Below, piece by piece: positions 9,089 through 18,115 of a DNA stretch of 64,000 nt; position 1 is the stretch's first letter; the number at the start of each line of letters is the position of its first letter. The stretch is from Corynebacterium callunae DSM 20147 (GTDB lineage Bacteria > Actinomycetota > Actinomycetes > Mycobacteriales > Mycobacteriaceae). The DNA lies in contig NC_020506.1 in NCBI RefSeq assembly GCF_000344785.1, positions 2,356,001 to 2,420,000 of the forward strand. Direction: 5' to 3'. Under the pieces are notes generated by a model. It was not told the DNA's origin and ran no database searches. It saw nothing but the letters and a program-made list of their open reading frames with translations. The position numbers were made by a program, and so were the translations under genes.

Positions 9089-9640
9089 TTCCGCTACTGC
9101 CTTATCCAAGGCAGGAAAGCCGAGATTGTGCACCAGCGCGCCGAAGTCTGCACTGCTGAGCGCACCGGCGCCTTTGGGAACCGCTCCTAAAAAGGGCACC
9201 TGGGAGATTTTCTCAAATTCTTTAAGGTTTAGCCGCGTTGCCAAATCTGGCGCATTGTCTATTGAGCCACCTAGCAGCCCAATTACTGCAAGCTGCCGGT
9301 GGCGGGCAGCTTCCACTGTTAACTCTGCAGCATTAAGACTGCCCAAGCCGGTGCTGGTCACAATTAATAAGGGTGCATCCAATTCGCGGGCGAGATCAGC
9401 GATAGTAAATTCTGCCCCCAAACGCACCAACAATCCGCCTGCGCCTCCAATAACAACCAGCCTCTGTGGTGCATCTTGATCTTTAAGCCAGCTGATCAAA
9501 GCTGCAGGATCTAGCGGTTCTGCACATTCCTGAAGTGCTGCCAAGTTGGGTGCCAAAGGATCACGGTAGCGTATCCATTCTTTCCCCTTAAGACCAGTGA
9601 GTTTTTCAATGGTGAAAATATCCAATGGAATTTTGCTGAT
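9068..9640 (-). pseudogene. bioD: Dethiobiotin synthetase remnant (bioD, 5' end missing)
   Basis: The reading frame continues to 9751, but only the part from about DIFTIEKLTG onward is BioD. Family features seen are LAPNLAAL, the VVIGGAGGLLVRLG strand-loop, and VTSTGLGSLNAAELTVEA. The N-terminal P-loop, GTGTDVGKT in intact BioD and needed for ATP binding, is absent. Upstream of the junction (about 9630) the frame is antisense to a permease remnant. The protein would lack the ATP site and cannot be a working synthetase. Intact BioD is about 220 residues; roughly 190 remain. Confidence 0.85.
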
Positions 9641-10050
9641 CACTGCACTCGCCGCGCTGTGACTGTTTATCCTCCCACTGCAACACCGCGATGCAAGCCC
9701 AGCTGAGAAAAAGAAAGTGCTGGGTTCTATCCCTATCTTTATTTGCTCCACTGCTTTTGGGACCTTGCAGGGGCAAACCTATGGCGTATTAGCTGTTTAT
9801 TCCCAAGAACATGTGGACCGCATGTTGGGTTCTTTTGAGGTACCTACTGCTTAGTCACCGTCCCTCAATCCCTTTTATATCCTGGCGTTTTCTAACCTTA
9901 GCAATGGGAATGTCTCTTGCCGGCACGATGTCGGAGTTTTATGATCCTTCAACGCCTGCCACGGAAGTGAGATATTTTGCCACTGTAGCTGGTGCCACCA
10001 TCGCGATTGGCGCTGCAACGCTACTGCTCAGCCTGCGCAAACCGGCCTAA
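9632..10050 (+). pseudogene. POT-family peptide permease remnant (C-terminal third, several disruptions)
   Basis: Read in pieces, the plus strand gives the C-terminal part of a proton-dependent oligopeptide transporter: a membrane segment ending ITALAAL, a TGA stop, LFILPLQHRDAS, then IPIFICSTAFGTLQGQ and VYSQEHVDRMLGSFEVPTA. There a TAG stands where this family has a conserved tryptophan. The frame continues SPSLNPFYILAF, and after a shift of frame the last helix region runs from FLTLAMGMSLAG to the stop at 10050. The N-terminal two thirds are missing. It faces away from the bioD remnant, as a divergent bioA/permease pair would after a deletion between them. Confidence 0.8.
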
Positions 10051-10434
10051 GCCCTCACGCCACAAAGCGTTGCCAGACCTCGCGGTTTGGCAACTCCATT
10101 TTCTAAGGAACCACTAGTCATTGCGTCCAGATCACGCTTATCGACGAAGCGATGCTCTAAATTGAAGCAGCTTCCAAATCAGGATTACTCAGTTTTTCCT
10201 GATAAAAATTCTGTTTAAAATGCAAAAGCCTCATCTGCCTTTTGAGGTTTTTCATCTTCTGCATAAGTACCGCTTCTTGTTTTCAAACACGCAATCAAAA
10301 ACAACCACGGATGCCTTTACCTTTGTGATGCCACGGGTTACGGCCTTTGAGACTGGTAAAACTCTTCTCCAAAAACTAAAGCACTTGATCCCACGCAAGC
10401 TTTCCGCGCGATCCTAGCTTTGGATGATAAACAG
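10051..10434. other. Gene-free stretch behind the decayed permease
   Basis: No convincing gene. A hairpin, GTTGCCAGACC/GGTTTGGCAAC (about 10068-10094), could have ended permease transcription. A 65-codon open frame at 10220-10417 lacks a ribosome binding site and recognisable sequence. This may be degraded coding DNA. Confidence 0.5.
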
Positions 10435-10479
10435 AAAGCAGCTGCACATTTTCAAAAATGTGCAGCTGCTTTAGTTTTT
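10435..10479. terminator. Bidirectional terminator behind phoS
   Basis: A near-perfect inverted repeat spanning 10435-10472 (AAAGCAGCTGCACATT and its complement), followed by T runs on the plus strand. It lies 8 bases beyond the phoS stop codon region. Confidence 0.85.
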
Positions 10480-10486
10480 TAAGCGC

Positions 10487-12001
10487 TTATTCAGCAGCGG
10501 GCAATATGATGCTAAACACTGTGCCTTTACCTAGCTCACTGTCCACGGTGATGGTTCCGCCATGGCCTTCAACCAGAGACTTAGTAATAGCCAAGCCCAA
10601 GCCAGAGCCGCCGGAAGCACGGGATCTCGAGGTATCAGCGCGGTAGAAGCGTTCGAAGATATGCTCCGCGTCTTCCTTCGACATACCCACACCATTATCG
10701 ATGACCAGGATCTTCACCTTGTCATCAGCGGTTTCTACCTGAATATTTACCTCTGCTTCAGGACCACCATGGTTAAGCCCATTGGCAACTAAGTTGGTAA
10801 GCACCTGATGCAAGCGGGTGGGATCACCCTCCACCACCGGAATATTTTCTGATCTATTAGCCACATTCACGGTGCGGTCTGGCCACGCAGCCTTCAAGGA
10901 ACCACGTACTGCCAGTGCCAGTTCGAGCATATCGACGCGATGCTTTTCCATTTGCTGACCTTCGGCACGAGTTAATGAAAGAAGATCCTCCACCAACACA
11001 CTCATACGCTGGGCCTCTCCACCAATCTTGGACAGCACCCAATCAGCGTCTTGAGTCGCTCCTGAGGAATAGAGCTCCGTAAAGCCCTTTACCGAGGTCA
11101 ATGGAGTGCGCAGCTCATGGGAGGCATCGCCCACAAAGCGACGCATCTGTGCCTCTTTTTGCTGCGCATTCATAATTGAAGTCTGCAGCTGTTCCAACAT
11201 GATGTTGAGGGCATTGGCCAATTGTCCAACTTCAGTTGTCATCGGCCACTGTGGAACACGCCTATCTAGTTCACCGCCAGCAATTCTGGAGGCGGTTTCT
11301 TCTACCTCGCGCAGCGGCTTCAAAGAACGTCGCACCAGGAAGAATGATCCGATCAAGATCGCAATTAGAATCAGCACACCGATGACCATTTGGACTACCA
11401 CCAAGCGATAAAGCAGTGTGGACTCGCGACCCATGCTTTTACCAACCACGGTAATCACATCGCCGTTTTTGGCAGCCATAACGCGCCAGTGTGTGGAAGA
11501 TGCTGAACCTTCGGCAGCTTCTACAGTGTGTGGACCTGTACCAATGGTGGTTTGTCCGAGGTCAGGGGCAGATTCAGCATCGTTGAAAATGATGCTGGAT
11601 CCATCGGGGAAAACCTTAGCTACGTAGTAGTCGCTGGGCGGGCCTTGGCGAACACCATCAAAGTTAAAAAGCTCAACATTTCTGACCCACGTGCCCATGG
11701 CAGATTCCAGATCCTGATCCATGCGGGTATAGGAGACTTCACGCATCAAGCTCGACACGGCAACTGCGTTCACCAAAAGGCCAAGGCCTGCAATACCTAC
11801 CACCAGCAAAATGATGCGGGTACGCAATGGCATTGCGCGGCCAGCGGTTCGAATTGGACCTACTTTTGGCTCAGCAGTGGCCGGGGTGCCTATCCCATCA
11901 TTATTTTGAGACACCTCGGTGGAGTCGGAGACAGCGGAGTCGGTATCTTTTGCGCCAAAGTTTGAGTTTTTATCTAGGGCAGCAACATAAGGATTTTCCA
12001 T
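10487..12001 (-). CDS. phoS: Sensor histidine kinase PhoS
   Basis: Membrane histidine kinase of 504 residues, partner of PhoR. In C. glutamicum this pair controls the phosphate starvation response. Membrane helices lie near residues 62-84 and 200-223 with an extracytoplasmic sensor domain between, then HAMP, the phosphoacceptor His at about residue 295 in GDASHELRTPLT, and the ATPase domain with DNGVGMSKED and GGSGLGLAI. The N-terminal 60 residues are hydrophilic and low in conservation. It is 17 bases behind phoR and co-transcribed with it. Assignment to PhoS rather than another OmpR-class kinase rests on synteny next to bioD. Confidence 0.88.
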   Translation of the reverse strand: MENPYVAALDKNSNFGAKDTDSAVSDSTEVSQNNDGIGTPATAEPKVGPIRTAGRAMPLRTRIILLVVGIAGLGLLVNAVAVSSLMREVSYTRMDQDLESAMGTWVRNVELFNFDGVRQGPPSDYYVAKVFPDGSSIIFNDAESAPDLGQTTIGTGPHTVEAAEGSASSTHWRVMAAKNGDVITVVGKSMGRESTLLYRLVVVQMVIGVLILIAILIGSFFLVRRSLKPLREVEETASRIAGGELDRRVPQWPMTTEVGQLANALNIMLEQLQTSIMNAQQKEAQMRRFVGDASHELRTPLTSVKGFTELYSSGATQDADWVLSKIGGEAQRMSVLVEDLLSLTRAEGQQMEKHRVDMLELALAVRGSLKAAWPDRTVNVANRSENIPVVEGDPTRLHQVLTNLVANGLNHGGPEAEVNIQVETADDKVKILVIDNGVGMSKEDAEHIFERFYRADTSRSRASGGSGLGLAITKSLVEGHGGTITVDSELGKGTVFSIILPAAE

Positions 12002-12018
12002 AGGTCAAAAACCGACCT

Positions 12019-12726
12019 TTAAGAACGTGGGGTACGCAGTACGTATCCAACGCCTCGAACGGTCTGGATTAGCTGTGGCTCATGGGTATCAACCTTGCGA
12101 CGCAGGTAGGAGATGTAGGACTCCACCACGTTGCCATCGCCACCGAAGTCGTAATGCCATACGTTGTCCAGGATCTTCGCCTTGGAGAGCACAACTTCAG
12201 CATTCAGCATGAGGTAGCGCAGCAGGTTGAACTCGGTAGGGGAAAGATCAACGAGCTCGCCAGCTTTGGTGACCTCGTGGGTCTCATCATTGAGGGTGAG
12301 GTCTGCATACTGCAGGGTTGCAGAAGAGTTCTCTTCGATGGTGCCACCACGGCGCAGGATGACGCGCAGGCGAGTGATTACTTCCTCCAAGGAGAAAGGC
12401 TTGGTCACATAGTCATCGGCACCGATGGTAAGACCATGAATGCGGTGCTCAACGGCATCTTTTGCAGTCAGGTATAGAACTGGGCTGTCCAGACCTTCGC
12501 CGCGCAGCTTGCTGAGCAGTTCGAAGCCGTCCATGCCCGGCATCATGACATCGAGGATGTAGGCATCCGGACGGAATTCGCGGGCGATCTTGAGGGCTTC
12601 ATTGCCATCGTTGGCAGTCATCACAGAGAAGCCCTGGAACTTCAGGCTTACGGTGAGCAGTTCAACAATGTTGGGCTCGTCATCAACAACAAGGACGCGG
12701 ATTTGTCCGTCGGCTTGGTTTTCCAT
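12019..12726 (-). CDS. phoR: Response regulator PhoR (OmpR family)
   Basis: A 235-residue response regulator. The receiver domain has VVDDEPNI, the phosphoacceptor Asp at about residue 59 in ILDVMMPGMDG, and the conserved lysine in DYVTKPFSLEE. The C-terminal winged helix is of OmpR type (LSPTEFNLLRYLM, then SYISYLRRKVD and IQTVRGVGYVLR). It is the first gene of the phoR-phoS operon. In C. glutamicum PhoR activates phosphate scavenging genes when phosphate is scarce; the function here is inferred by orthology. Confidence 0.9.
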   Translation of the reverse strand: MENQADGQIRVLVVDDEPNIVELLTVSLKFQGFSVMTANDGNEALKIAREFRPDAYILDVMMPGMDGFELLSKLRGEGLDSPVLYLTAKDAVEHRIHGLTIGADDYVTKPFSLEEVITRLRVILRRGGTIEENSSATLQYADLTLNDETHEVTKAGELVDLSPTEFNLLRYLMLNAEVVLSKAKILDNVWHYDFGGDGNVVESYISYLRRKVDTHEPQLIQTVRGVGYVLRTPRS

Positions 12727-12835
12727 TTTTTATCTCTTCCAGATGGGAATGATCAACTTCTACATAGTCAACACCCTTGAACTGCACCACTACTGGTTAC
12801 TAACTGTGAATGTACTGAGAGAGTTAAAATGTGAT

Positions 12836-13591
12836 TTATTCCCACTCCACAGCTTCCAGATCCACGCCCTCAGACTGCGCCCAAGCTTCCACCAAACTGC
12901 GCAAATAATCGGCTTGATCTTGGTAAGTCTGATTAAAACGCGCATCTTCGACATACATGCGCGCCAAAATTACCTGCTTGCTGGCACTTACCGGATACCA
13001 CTGGCCAATGAGGCCACGGTGGGTGCGCGCGAGGTTGTTGCCCGCTGGCGAACCTGGTTTAACACCCGCAGTGGCGGCGTCGACAAGCATTTTTATGAAG
13101 TCCTCGTGCGCGGCTTTGGCAGCCTGCATATCGTCCTTGTCCATGGAGGAAAGGACCTGCTGAGATTGCTCCCATTCCGCGGTGTTACCCCAACGCTCGA
13201 AGGCTTCTTGCTGGTACTTGGGCATATCTTCACCAAAAATTTCGATTTGCTCGCTCACGCTAAATTGCTCCTGTTGCAAGATTTCATCTACTGCGCGGAC
13301 CATCCGATGCAGCTGACTGATCTGATCTTTAAGCAGTTCGCGTTGCCGCAGCAGATGCTGCTGGGCAGTTTCTGGTTGCTCCAGCAGCGCTGCGATCTCC
13401 TTTAACGGCAGGCCAGCGGCCCGATATACCAAGATCTGCAATGCTTTTTCCAGATCTTCCTCCGTGTAGAGGCGGTAATCGCTGCCGCTGCGCCACTGGG
13501 GAGACAACAACCCGATATCATCCCAATGCCGCAGGGTACGAGTAGTTAATCCGAGTAGTTGAGCGGCTTCGCCAATGCTTCGATCAGTCAT
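12836..13591 (-). CDS. MerR-family transcriptional regulator with TipA-type ligand domain
   Basis: A regulator of 251 residues. The N-terminal MerR winged helix is clear (SIGEAAQLLGLTTRTLRHWD, then GLLSPQWRSGSDYRLY), followed by a dimerisation helix to about residue 110 and a helical C-terminal domain like TipAS/Mta, which bind thiopeptides or other hydrophobic drugs. Such proteins activate multidrug resistance genes, but no obvious target is adjacent. It stands alone, with phoR upstream in the same direction and the aldolase-like gene before it. Confidence 0.85.
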   Translation of the reverse strand: MTDRSIGEAAQLLGLTTRTLRHWDDIGLLSPQWRSGSDYRLYTEEDLEKALQILVYRAAGLPLKEIAALLEQPETAQQHLLRQRELLKDQISQLHRMVRAVDEILQQEQFSVSEQIEIFGEDMPKYQQEAFERWGNTAEWEQSQQVLSSMDKDDMQAAKAAHEDFIKMLVDAATAGVKPGSPAGNNLARTHRGLIGQWYPVSASKQVILARMYVEDARFNQTYQDQADYLRSLVEAWAQSEGVDLEAVEWE

Positions 13592-13634
13592 GGTGATAGT
13601 TAAGTCCTTGACGTCGCGTTAAGGTCAAGCCGTT

Positions 13635-14669
13635 TTAAGAATTTTGACCACGCGCCACCACTGGCCAGCTAGTTTCTTCCCCAGCTACATAAACGCGATC
13701 CACCAGATTAATCACATTGCAGGCATGGTTGGGAATCACCTCAAGCTGCGCGCCAATCTTGGGAAGTTCCAGCTCAGCTGGCCAAAAGAGGGTGGCATGA
13801 TGTTCTGAAAGCGCACTAATTCGCAGGTCTGGATGACCTTTAACAAAACCGTGTCCATTAATCCACGTAGGTTTATCAGTGCTCAGAATTTTGCTGCCCG
13901 CATCTACAATCACCCGGCGGTCTGCCACATTGCGGCTCACCACCGTACTCAACACGGTCAGCGCAATATCCGCCTCCGTGCATGCCCCAGAATCCAATTG
14001 CTGAGCATCATTAAATGTATAAACACCCGGTCGCATTTCATCAATGCCCCTGGTCAAGGCCGCCGTAGGTGAGGAACCACCAGAGCTTAAACCCCCACCA
14101 AGCTTTTCGACGCACGCCTGCAGGGCGGTAGTTTCTGCTAGTGCCGCGCCGGCAGCGTTGCCGGGACCATAAGAGTGTCCGGGGAAGGTAAAAACACCGG
14201 CATAACGCTCACCTAGTGCAGCGTGGATTTCTGTTAATTCAGCAGAATCGGGCAACACTCCACTACGCCGGTGCCCACAATCGACCTCAATGAATGCCTT
14301 GATATCGGCGCGTACCCCCACTAGATTTTCCGCAGCTTCTACCGAATCCACCCCAATTGTCACCGCACCGGGCAGTGCATTTAAACGAGCCTTAGCAGCG
14401 GAGCCAAGATGTAGTGGATAAGCGATAAAAATATCGTGGAACCCGGCGCGCGCAAACACCTCTGCTTCACCGATGGTGGCGCAGGTAATCCCCTGCGCAC
14501 CAGCAGCCACCTGCAGCTGGGCGATTTCGGGAATTTTATGTGTTTTAACATGCGGACGCAGCTTGATACCTTTATCCGCTGCTAGCTGTGCCATCCGAGA
14601 AATATTGGAGAGCAACTGCGGGCGATGGATAAGGACTGCTGGAGTTTCTAGGGAAGTGTGTGCGTTCAT
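13635..14669 (-). CDS. D-threonine aldolase / D-serine dehydratase-like PLP enzyme
   Basis: A fold-type III (alanine racemase N-terminal barrel) enzyme of 344 residues. The PLP lysine is in LRPHVKTHKIPEIA; metal and PLP-site segments include EVDCGHRRSGV and FPGHSYGPGNA, and the C-terminal domain ends near VIPNHACNVINL, whose His and Cys bind a metal in DSD1-type enzymes. Either D-threonine cleavage or D-serine dehydration is possible. Its ATG overlaps the pqo stop codon (ATGA), so it is translationally coupled to pyruvate:quinone oxidoreductase. Confidence 0.82.
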   Translation of the reverse strand: MNAHTSLETPAVLIHRPQLLSNISRMAQLAADKGIKLRPHVKTHKIPEIAQLQVAAGAQGITCATIGEAEVFARAGFHDIFIAYPLHLGSAAKARLNALPGAVTIGVDSVEAAENLVGVRADIKAFIEVDCGHRRSGVLPDSAELTEIHAALGERYAGVFTFPGHSYGPGNAAGAALAETTALQACVEKLGGGLSSGGSSPTAALTRGIDEMRPGVYTFNDAQQLDSGACTEADIALTVLSTVVSRNVADRRVIVDAGSKILSTDKPTWINGHGFVKGHPDLRISALSEHHATLFWPAELELPKIGAQLEVIPNHACNVINLVDRVYVAGEETSWPVVARGQNS

Positions 14670-16405
14670 GGTTTTGGAATATTACGCAGGTTGGAACGTG
14701 CCAAATCCAACATGGCTCCCACTCCGCCCCCAAAGACAGTGCGTGTTGCTGCCTTGCTAAAGCCCATTACTTGTTCCCAGGTAATGGTTGGTGGAATAGA
14801 TAGTGCATTGGGATCGGTGACAACATCGATAACCACAGGTCCGGGGTAAGCCAAAGCTTCAGCCAATTGCTCACGCACCTTCTTGGGATCTGTAATTCGC
14901 ACCGATTTAATACCGGCGGCAGCGGCAATATCAGCAAAGTTGACCTGCTCATGGTCGGTGCCAAATTCAGGTTGTCCCTCTACCAGCATTTCCAGTTTGA
15001 CCATGCCCAAGGAGCTGTTATTAAACACCACCGCCTTGAGCGGAAGTTGGTGCAACTTCACGGTGAGAAGTTCTCCCAACAGCATGCCCAGGCCACCATC
15101 GCCACACATAGCAATTACTTGGCGTGTGGGATCTGCAGCTTGGGCGCCAATGGCATGTGGCAGCGCATTGGCCATGGTGCCGTGACGGAAAGACCCAATA
15201 AAGTCCCTGGTACCGGCGGGATTGTTGATATAGCGTGCCTGCCAGACATTGCACATGCCAGTATCTACGGTAAAAACGGCATCTGGAGCTGCGAGCTCAT
15301 CAAGAATGTCAGCAACATATTCGGGGTGGATGGGAGTGTGCTTGTCTACTTTGTGGGTATAAGCCTCCACCACGGTGCTTAGTTTGTGCTCATGTTCTTT
15401 GAGCATGCGATCAAGGAAGGAACGATCAGTCTTTTCCTCAATATGGGGCAAGATATTTTCAATGGTTGCTGCAACATCACCGGTAACTGGGTATTTCACA
15501 GTGGTACGGCGGCCAATGTGGGAGCCATCAATATCTACCTGTGCCACATTGTCTTTGGGCAGGAAGGCTGAATAAGGAAAGTCTGTACCCAGCAGAATCA
15601 AAAGGTCTGCTTCATTGGAGGCGTCCACGCAGGCGCCATAGCCCAAAAGGCCAGACATTCCCACGTCAAAGGGGTTGCCGTGTTGGATATATTGCTTGCC
15701 ACCCAGTGCGTGACCTACTGGGGCTTTAATTTTTTGAGCTAGGTCCAGAACCTGCTGGCGCGCATTTTTTACACCGGCACCACAGAAGAGGGTGACAGAA
15801 TCTGCCTCATTAATGGCTGCAACCAGGGCTGCTGCCTCAGTTGGGTCTGGGAACGCAATGGGGCGCGCAGTAGAAATGGTGGAATTTACATAGGTTCCAT
15901 CACTGGCTTCTTCTTGGGCAATATCACCGGGGATAACCATAACGGATACGCCTTTACCCGCCATGGTGGATTGGATGGCTTGGTGCAAAACGCGTTCGCC
16001 CTGTTCCACACTATTGACCATTTCGCAATAGCCAGAGCATTCCTTAAAGAGGATTTCAGGGTGGGTTTCTTGGAAGAAGGTAGAGCCAATTTGCACGCTT
16101 GGAATGTGGCTGGCGATGGCTAGCACCTTGGCACCATTGCGGTGGGAATCATAAAGTCCCTGGATAAGGTGGGTATTTCCAGGACCACAGGAGGCAGCGC
16201 AGACTGCTAGTTCGCCGGTAATTAACGATTCCGCGCCAGCAGCAAAAGCTGCCGCTTCCTCATTGCGCACGTGTACCCATTCAATTTCGGATTGGCGTAC
16301 CGCATCAACAATGGGGTTAAGACTATCGCCCACGAGGCCATAAATTCTTTTGACACCCTGCGCTTCAAGAGTGTCAATCAATTGTTCTGCGTAGCTGTGT
16401 GCCAT
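14666..16405 (-). CDS. pqo: Pyruvate:quinone oxidoreductase
   Basis: A ThDP- and FAD-dependent peripheral membrane enzyme that oxidises pyruvate to acetate and CO2 and reduces menaquinone. From the ATG at 16405 it has 579 residues. Key points: the catalytic glutamate region HVRNEEAAAFAAGAESLITG, the ThDP motif GDGGLGMLLGELLT to NNSSLG, and a C-terminal stretch that in the PoxB family mediates lipid activation. GAGGGAG lies 5 bases before this ATG, which decides it over the GTG two codons upstream. The divergent cgmA promoter lies about 200 bases away. Confidence 0.95.
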   Translation of the reverse strand: MAHSYAEQLIDTLEAQGVKRIYGLVGDSLNPIVDAVRQSEIEWVHVRNEEAAAFAAGAESLITGELAVCAASCGPGNTHLIQGLYDSHRNGAKVLAIASHIPSVQIGSTFFQETHPEILFKECSGYCEMVNSVEQGERVLHQAIQSTMAGKGVSVMVIPGDIAQEEASDGTYVNSTISTARPIAFPDPTEAAALVAAINEADSVTLFCGAGVKNARQQVLDLAQKIKAPVGHALGGKQYIQHGNPFDVGMSGLLGYGACVDASNEADLLILLGTDFPYSAFLPKDNVAQVDIDGSHIGRRTTVKYPVTGDVAATIENILPHIEEKTDRSFLDRMLKEHEHKLSTVVEAYTHKVDKHTPIHPEYVADILDELAAPDAVFTVDTGMCNVWQARYINNPAGTRDFIGSFRHGTMANALPHAIGAQAADPTRQVIAMCGDGGLGMLLGELLTVKLHQLPLKAVVFNNSSLGMVKLEMLVEGQPEFGTDHEQVNFADIAAAAGIKSVRITDPKKVREQLAEALAYPGPVVIDVVTDPNALSIPPTITWEQVMGFSKAATRTVFGGGVGAMLDLARSNLRNIPKP

Positions 16406-16575
16406 ATGCACTCCCTCGATTGATCAAGCTGTGGAATTTGTAATTCTTACGCTCCCAATTGTGCTCTTCCTTTTCTGATCCTGCCACAGATAACGCCCTT
16501 AGCAGTACATTTAGCCCGCAATAGTGCATACCTGCAGCATTTAACGTGTGCTTTAAAGCTGCGGAGGAAGGAGAG

Positions 16576-16606
16576 TTGAAACTGTACCGACCATTCGTTA
16601 CAGTTT
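16576..16606 (+). promoter_or_regulatory. cgmA promoter with overlapping CgmR operator
   Basis: A -35 box TTGAAA (16576-16581) and -10 box TACAGT (16599-16604) are 17 bases apart. A 28-bp imperfect palindrome with outer arms AAACTGTA and TACAGTTT (16579-16606) lies exactly over this promoter, as expected for repression by the TetR-type CgmR encoded downstream. The -10 box ends 8 bases before the GTG start, so the mRNA is probably leaderless. Confidence 0.75.
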
Positions 16607-16612
16607 GACCTT

Positions 16613-18115
16613 GTGAACCTCACCACCAAGGAAAGCTTCCCAGCAAGCTACACACCGCAAACCACCCCAGCCCAGCGCTGGGGCTTTTTGGCGGTTATCA
16701 GCACGGGACTTCTGCTCATCGCGCTCGACAATTCCATTCTTTATACGGCACTGCCGGTTCTGCGCGAACAGCTCCATGCCACCGAAACCCAATCCCTGTG
16801 GATTATCAACGCCTATCCACTCATGATGGCTGGTTTATTGCTTGGTACTGGCACCCTGGGCGATAAAATCGGTCACCGCAGAATGTTTCTCAGTGGCCTA
16901 AGTATCTTTGGTTTAGCCTCCCTTACTGCAGCTTTTGCTCCCGGCGCCGGGGCGCTGATCATTGCCCGCGCTTTCCTCGGACTAGGCGCCGCGGCCATGA
17001 TGCCTGCCACCTTGGCACTTATCCGCCTTACTTTCCGCGATGAACGCGAAAGAAATACCGCCATCGGCATCTGGGGTTCAATCGCAGTTATTGGTTCAGC
17101 GCTTGGTCCTATCGTCGGTGGCCTGCTGTTGGAATATTTCTGGTGGGGCTCAGTCTTTCTTCTTAACGTCCCCATCGCAGTGATTGCTCTCATCGTGACG
17201 CTGGCCGTAGCACCTCCCAATATCGCCAATCCAGAGAAAAAATGGGATTTCCTCTCCTCTTTCTTTGCGCTGCTCACCTTGGCATTCCTCATTATCGCTA
17301 TTAAAGACGCCGTCTCCCCTACCCGCAGCCTGCCTCTGATAGCGCTCGCCGCTGGAATTTCCTTGATAGCAGCGGTCAGCTTTGGCTGGCGCCAAAAAAG
17401 GATTCAAGAACCGCTTCTCGACGCCTCCCTGTTCCGGGATCCACTGTTTAGCGGAGGCGTGATCGCCGCGGGCTTCGCGATGTTCACCATCTCTGGCATA
17501 GAAATGACCACCTCCCAGCGTTTCCAACTATCCCTCAACTTCACCCCACTTGAAGCTGGGTTATTGATGCTGCCCATCGCTTTCGGCAGCTTCCCCATGT
17601 CCATTATCGGGGGCGCCAACCTGCACCGATGGGGTTTTAGAAATCTGCTCAGTGGTGGATTCCTTTCCTCATCCTTAGGCATCACACTGTGTATCTGGGG
17701 AACCACCCACAACACTGCATTAGCCTTTTTTATCTGCGGGTTATTCTTTATCGGAATCGGCACCGGAGCTGTTTTTGCGGTTGCCTCCACGGCGATTATT
17801 GGCTCCGCACCTGTATCCAAAGCCGGAATGGCTTCCTCCATAGAAGAGGTATCCTATGAATTTGGCACCTTATTATCGGTAGCAATCTTGGGTAGCCTCT
17901 TCCCCGCCTTTTATGCCCGATTGGCTCCAACCGAAGTGGCAGATAATTTTTCCGCTGGCGTACACGATGAAGTTTTTGGAGCAGCAGCTCGCGCTGCCTT
18001 GGATTCGGCCTATAACAATATTTTGTTCATCGCCTTAATGTGTGCCCTTCTTGCCGCCGTACTTACTGCGATTTTCTTCCGTGGAAACCCTAAAGGAACA
18101 GCTCATGCGCACTAG
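16613..18115 (+). CDS. cgmA: Multidrug exporter of the DHA2 (14-TM) major facilitator family
   Basis: About 500 residues with up to 14 membrane segments. DHA2 marks include ISTGLLLIALDNSILYTALP in helix 1, GDKIGHRRMFLSG (motif A) and GPIVGGLLLEYFWWGSVFL (motif C, antiporter family). In C. glutamicum CgmA is a drug efflux pump repressed by CgmR. The start codon is GTG at 16613, directly after the operator-covered promoter, without a ribosome binding site. The 3' end overlaps cgmR by 11 bases, so the repressor is made from the same transcript and the system is self-limiting. Confidence 0.88.
   Translation: MNLTTKESFPASYTPQTTPAQRWGFLAVISTGLLLIALDNSILYTALPVLREQLHATETQSLWIINAYPLMMAGLLLGTGTLGDKIGHRRMFLSGLSIFGLASLTAAFAPGAGALIIARAFLGLGAAAMMPATLALIRLTFRDERERNTAIGIWGSIAVIGSALGPIVGGLLLEYFWWGSVFLLNVPIAVIALIVTLAVAPPNIANPEKKWDFLSSFFALLTLAFLIIAIKDAVSPTRSLPLIALAAGISLIAAVSFGWRQKRIQEPLLDASLFRDPLFSGGVIAAGFAMFTISGIEMTTSQRFQLSLNFTPLEAGLLMLPIAFGSFPMSIIGGANLHRWGFRNLLSGGFLSSSLGITLCIWGTTHNTALAFFICGLFFIGIGTGAVFAVASTAIIGSAPVSKAGMASSIEEVSYEFGTLLSVAILGSLFPAFYARLAPTEVADNFSAGVHDEVFGAAARAALDSAYNNILFIALMCALLAAVLTAIFFRGNPKGTAHAH

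Noticed and set aside
9641..9751. N-terminal extension of the bioD fragment as a real BioD N-terminus
   Set aside because: It lacks the P-loop and is antisense to the permease remnant; it is a by-product of the deletion junction.
10220..10417. 65-codon plus-strand open frame before phoS
   Set aside because: No ribosome binding site, low-complexity composition and no resemblance to a protein; probably decayed DNA.
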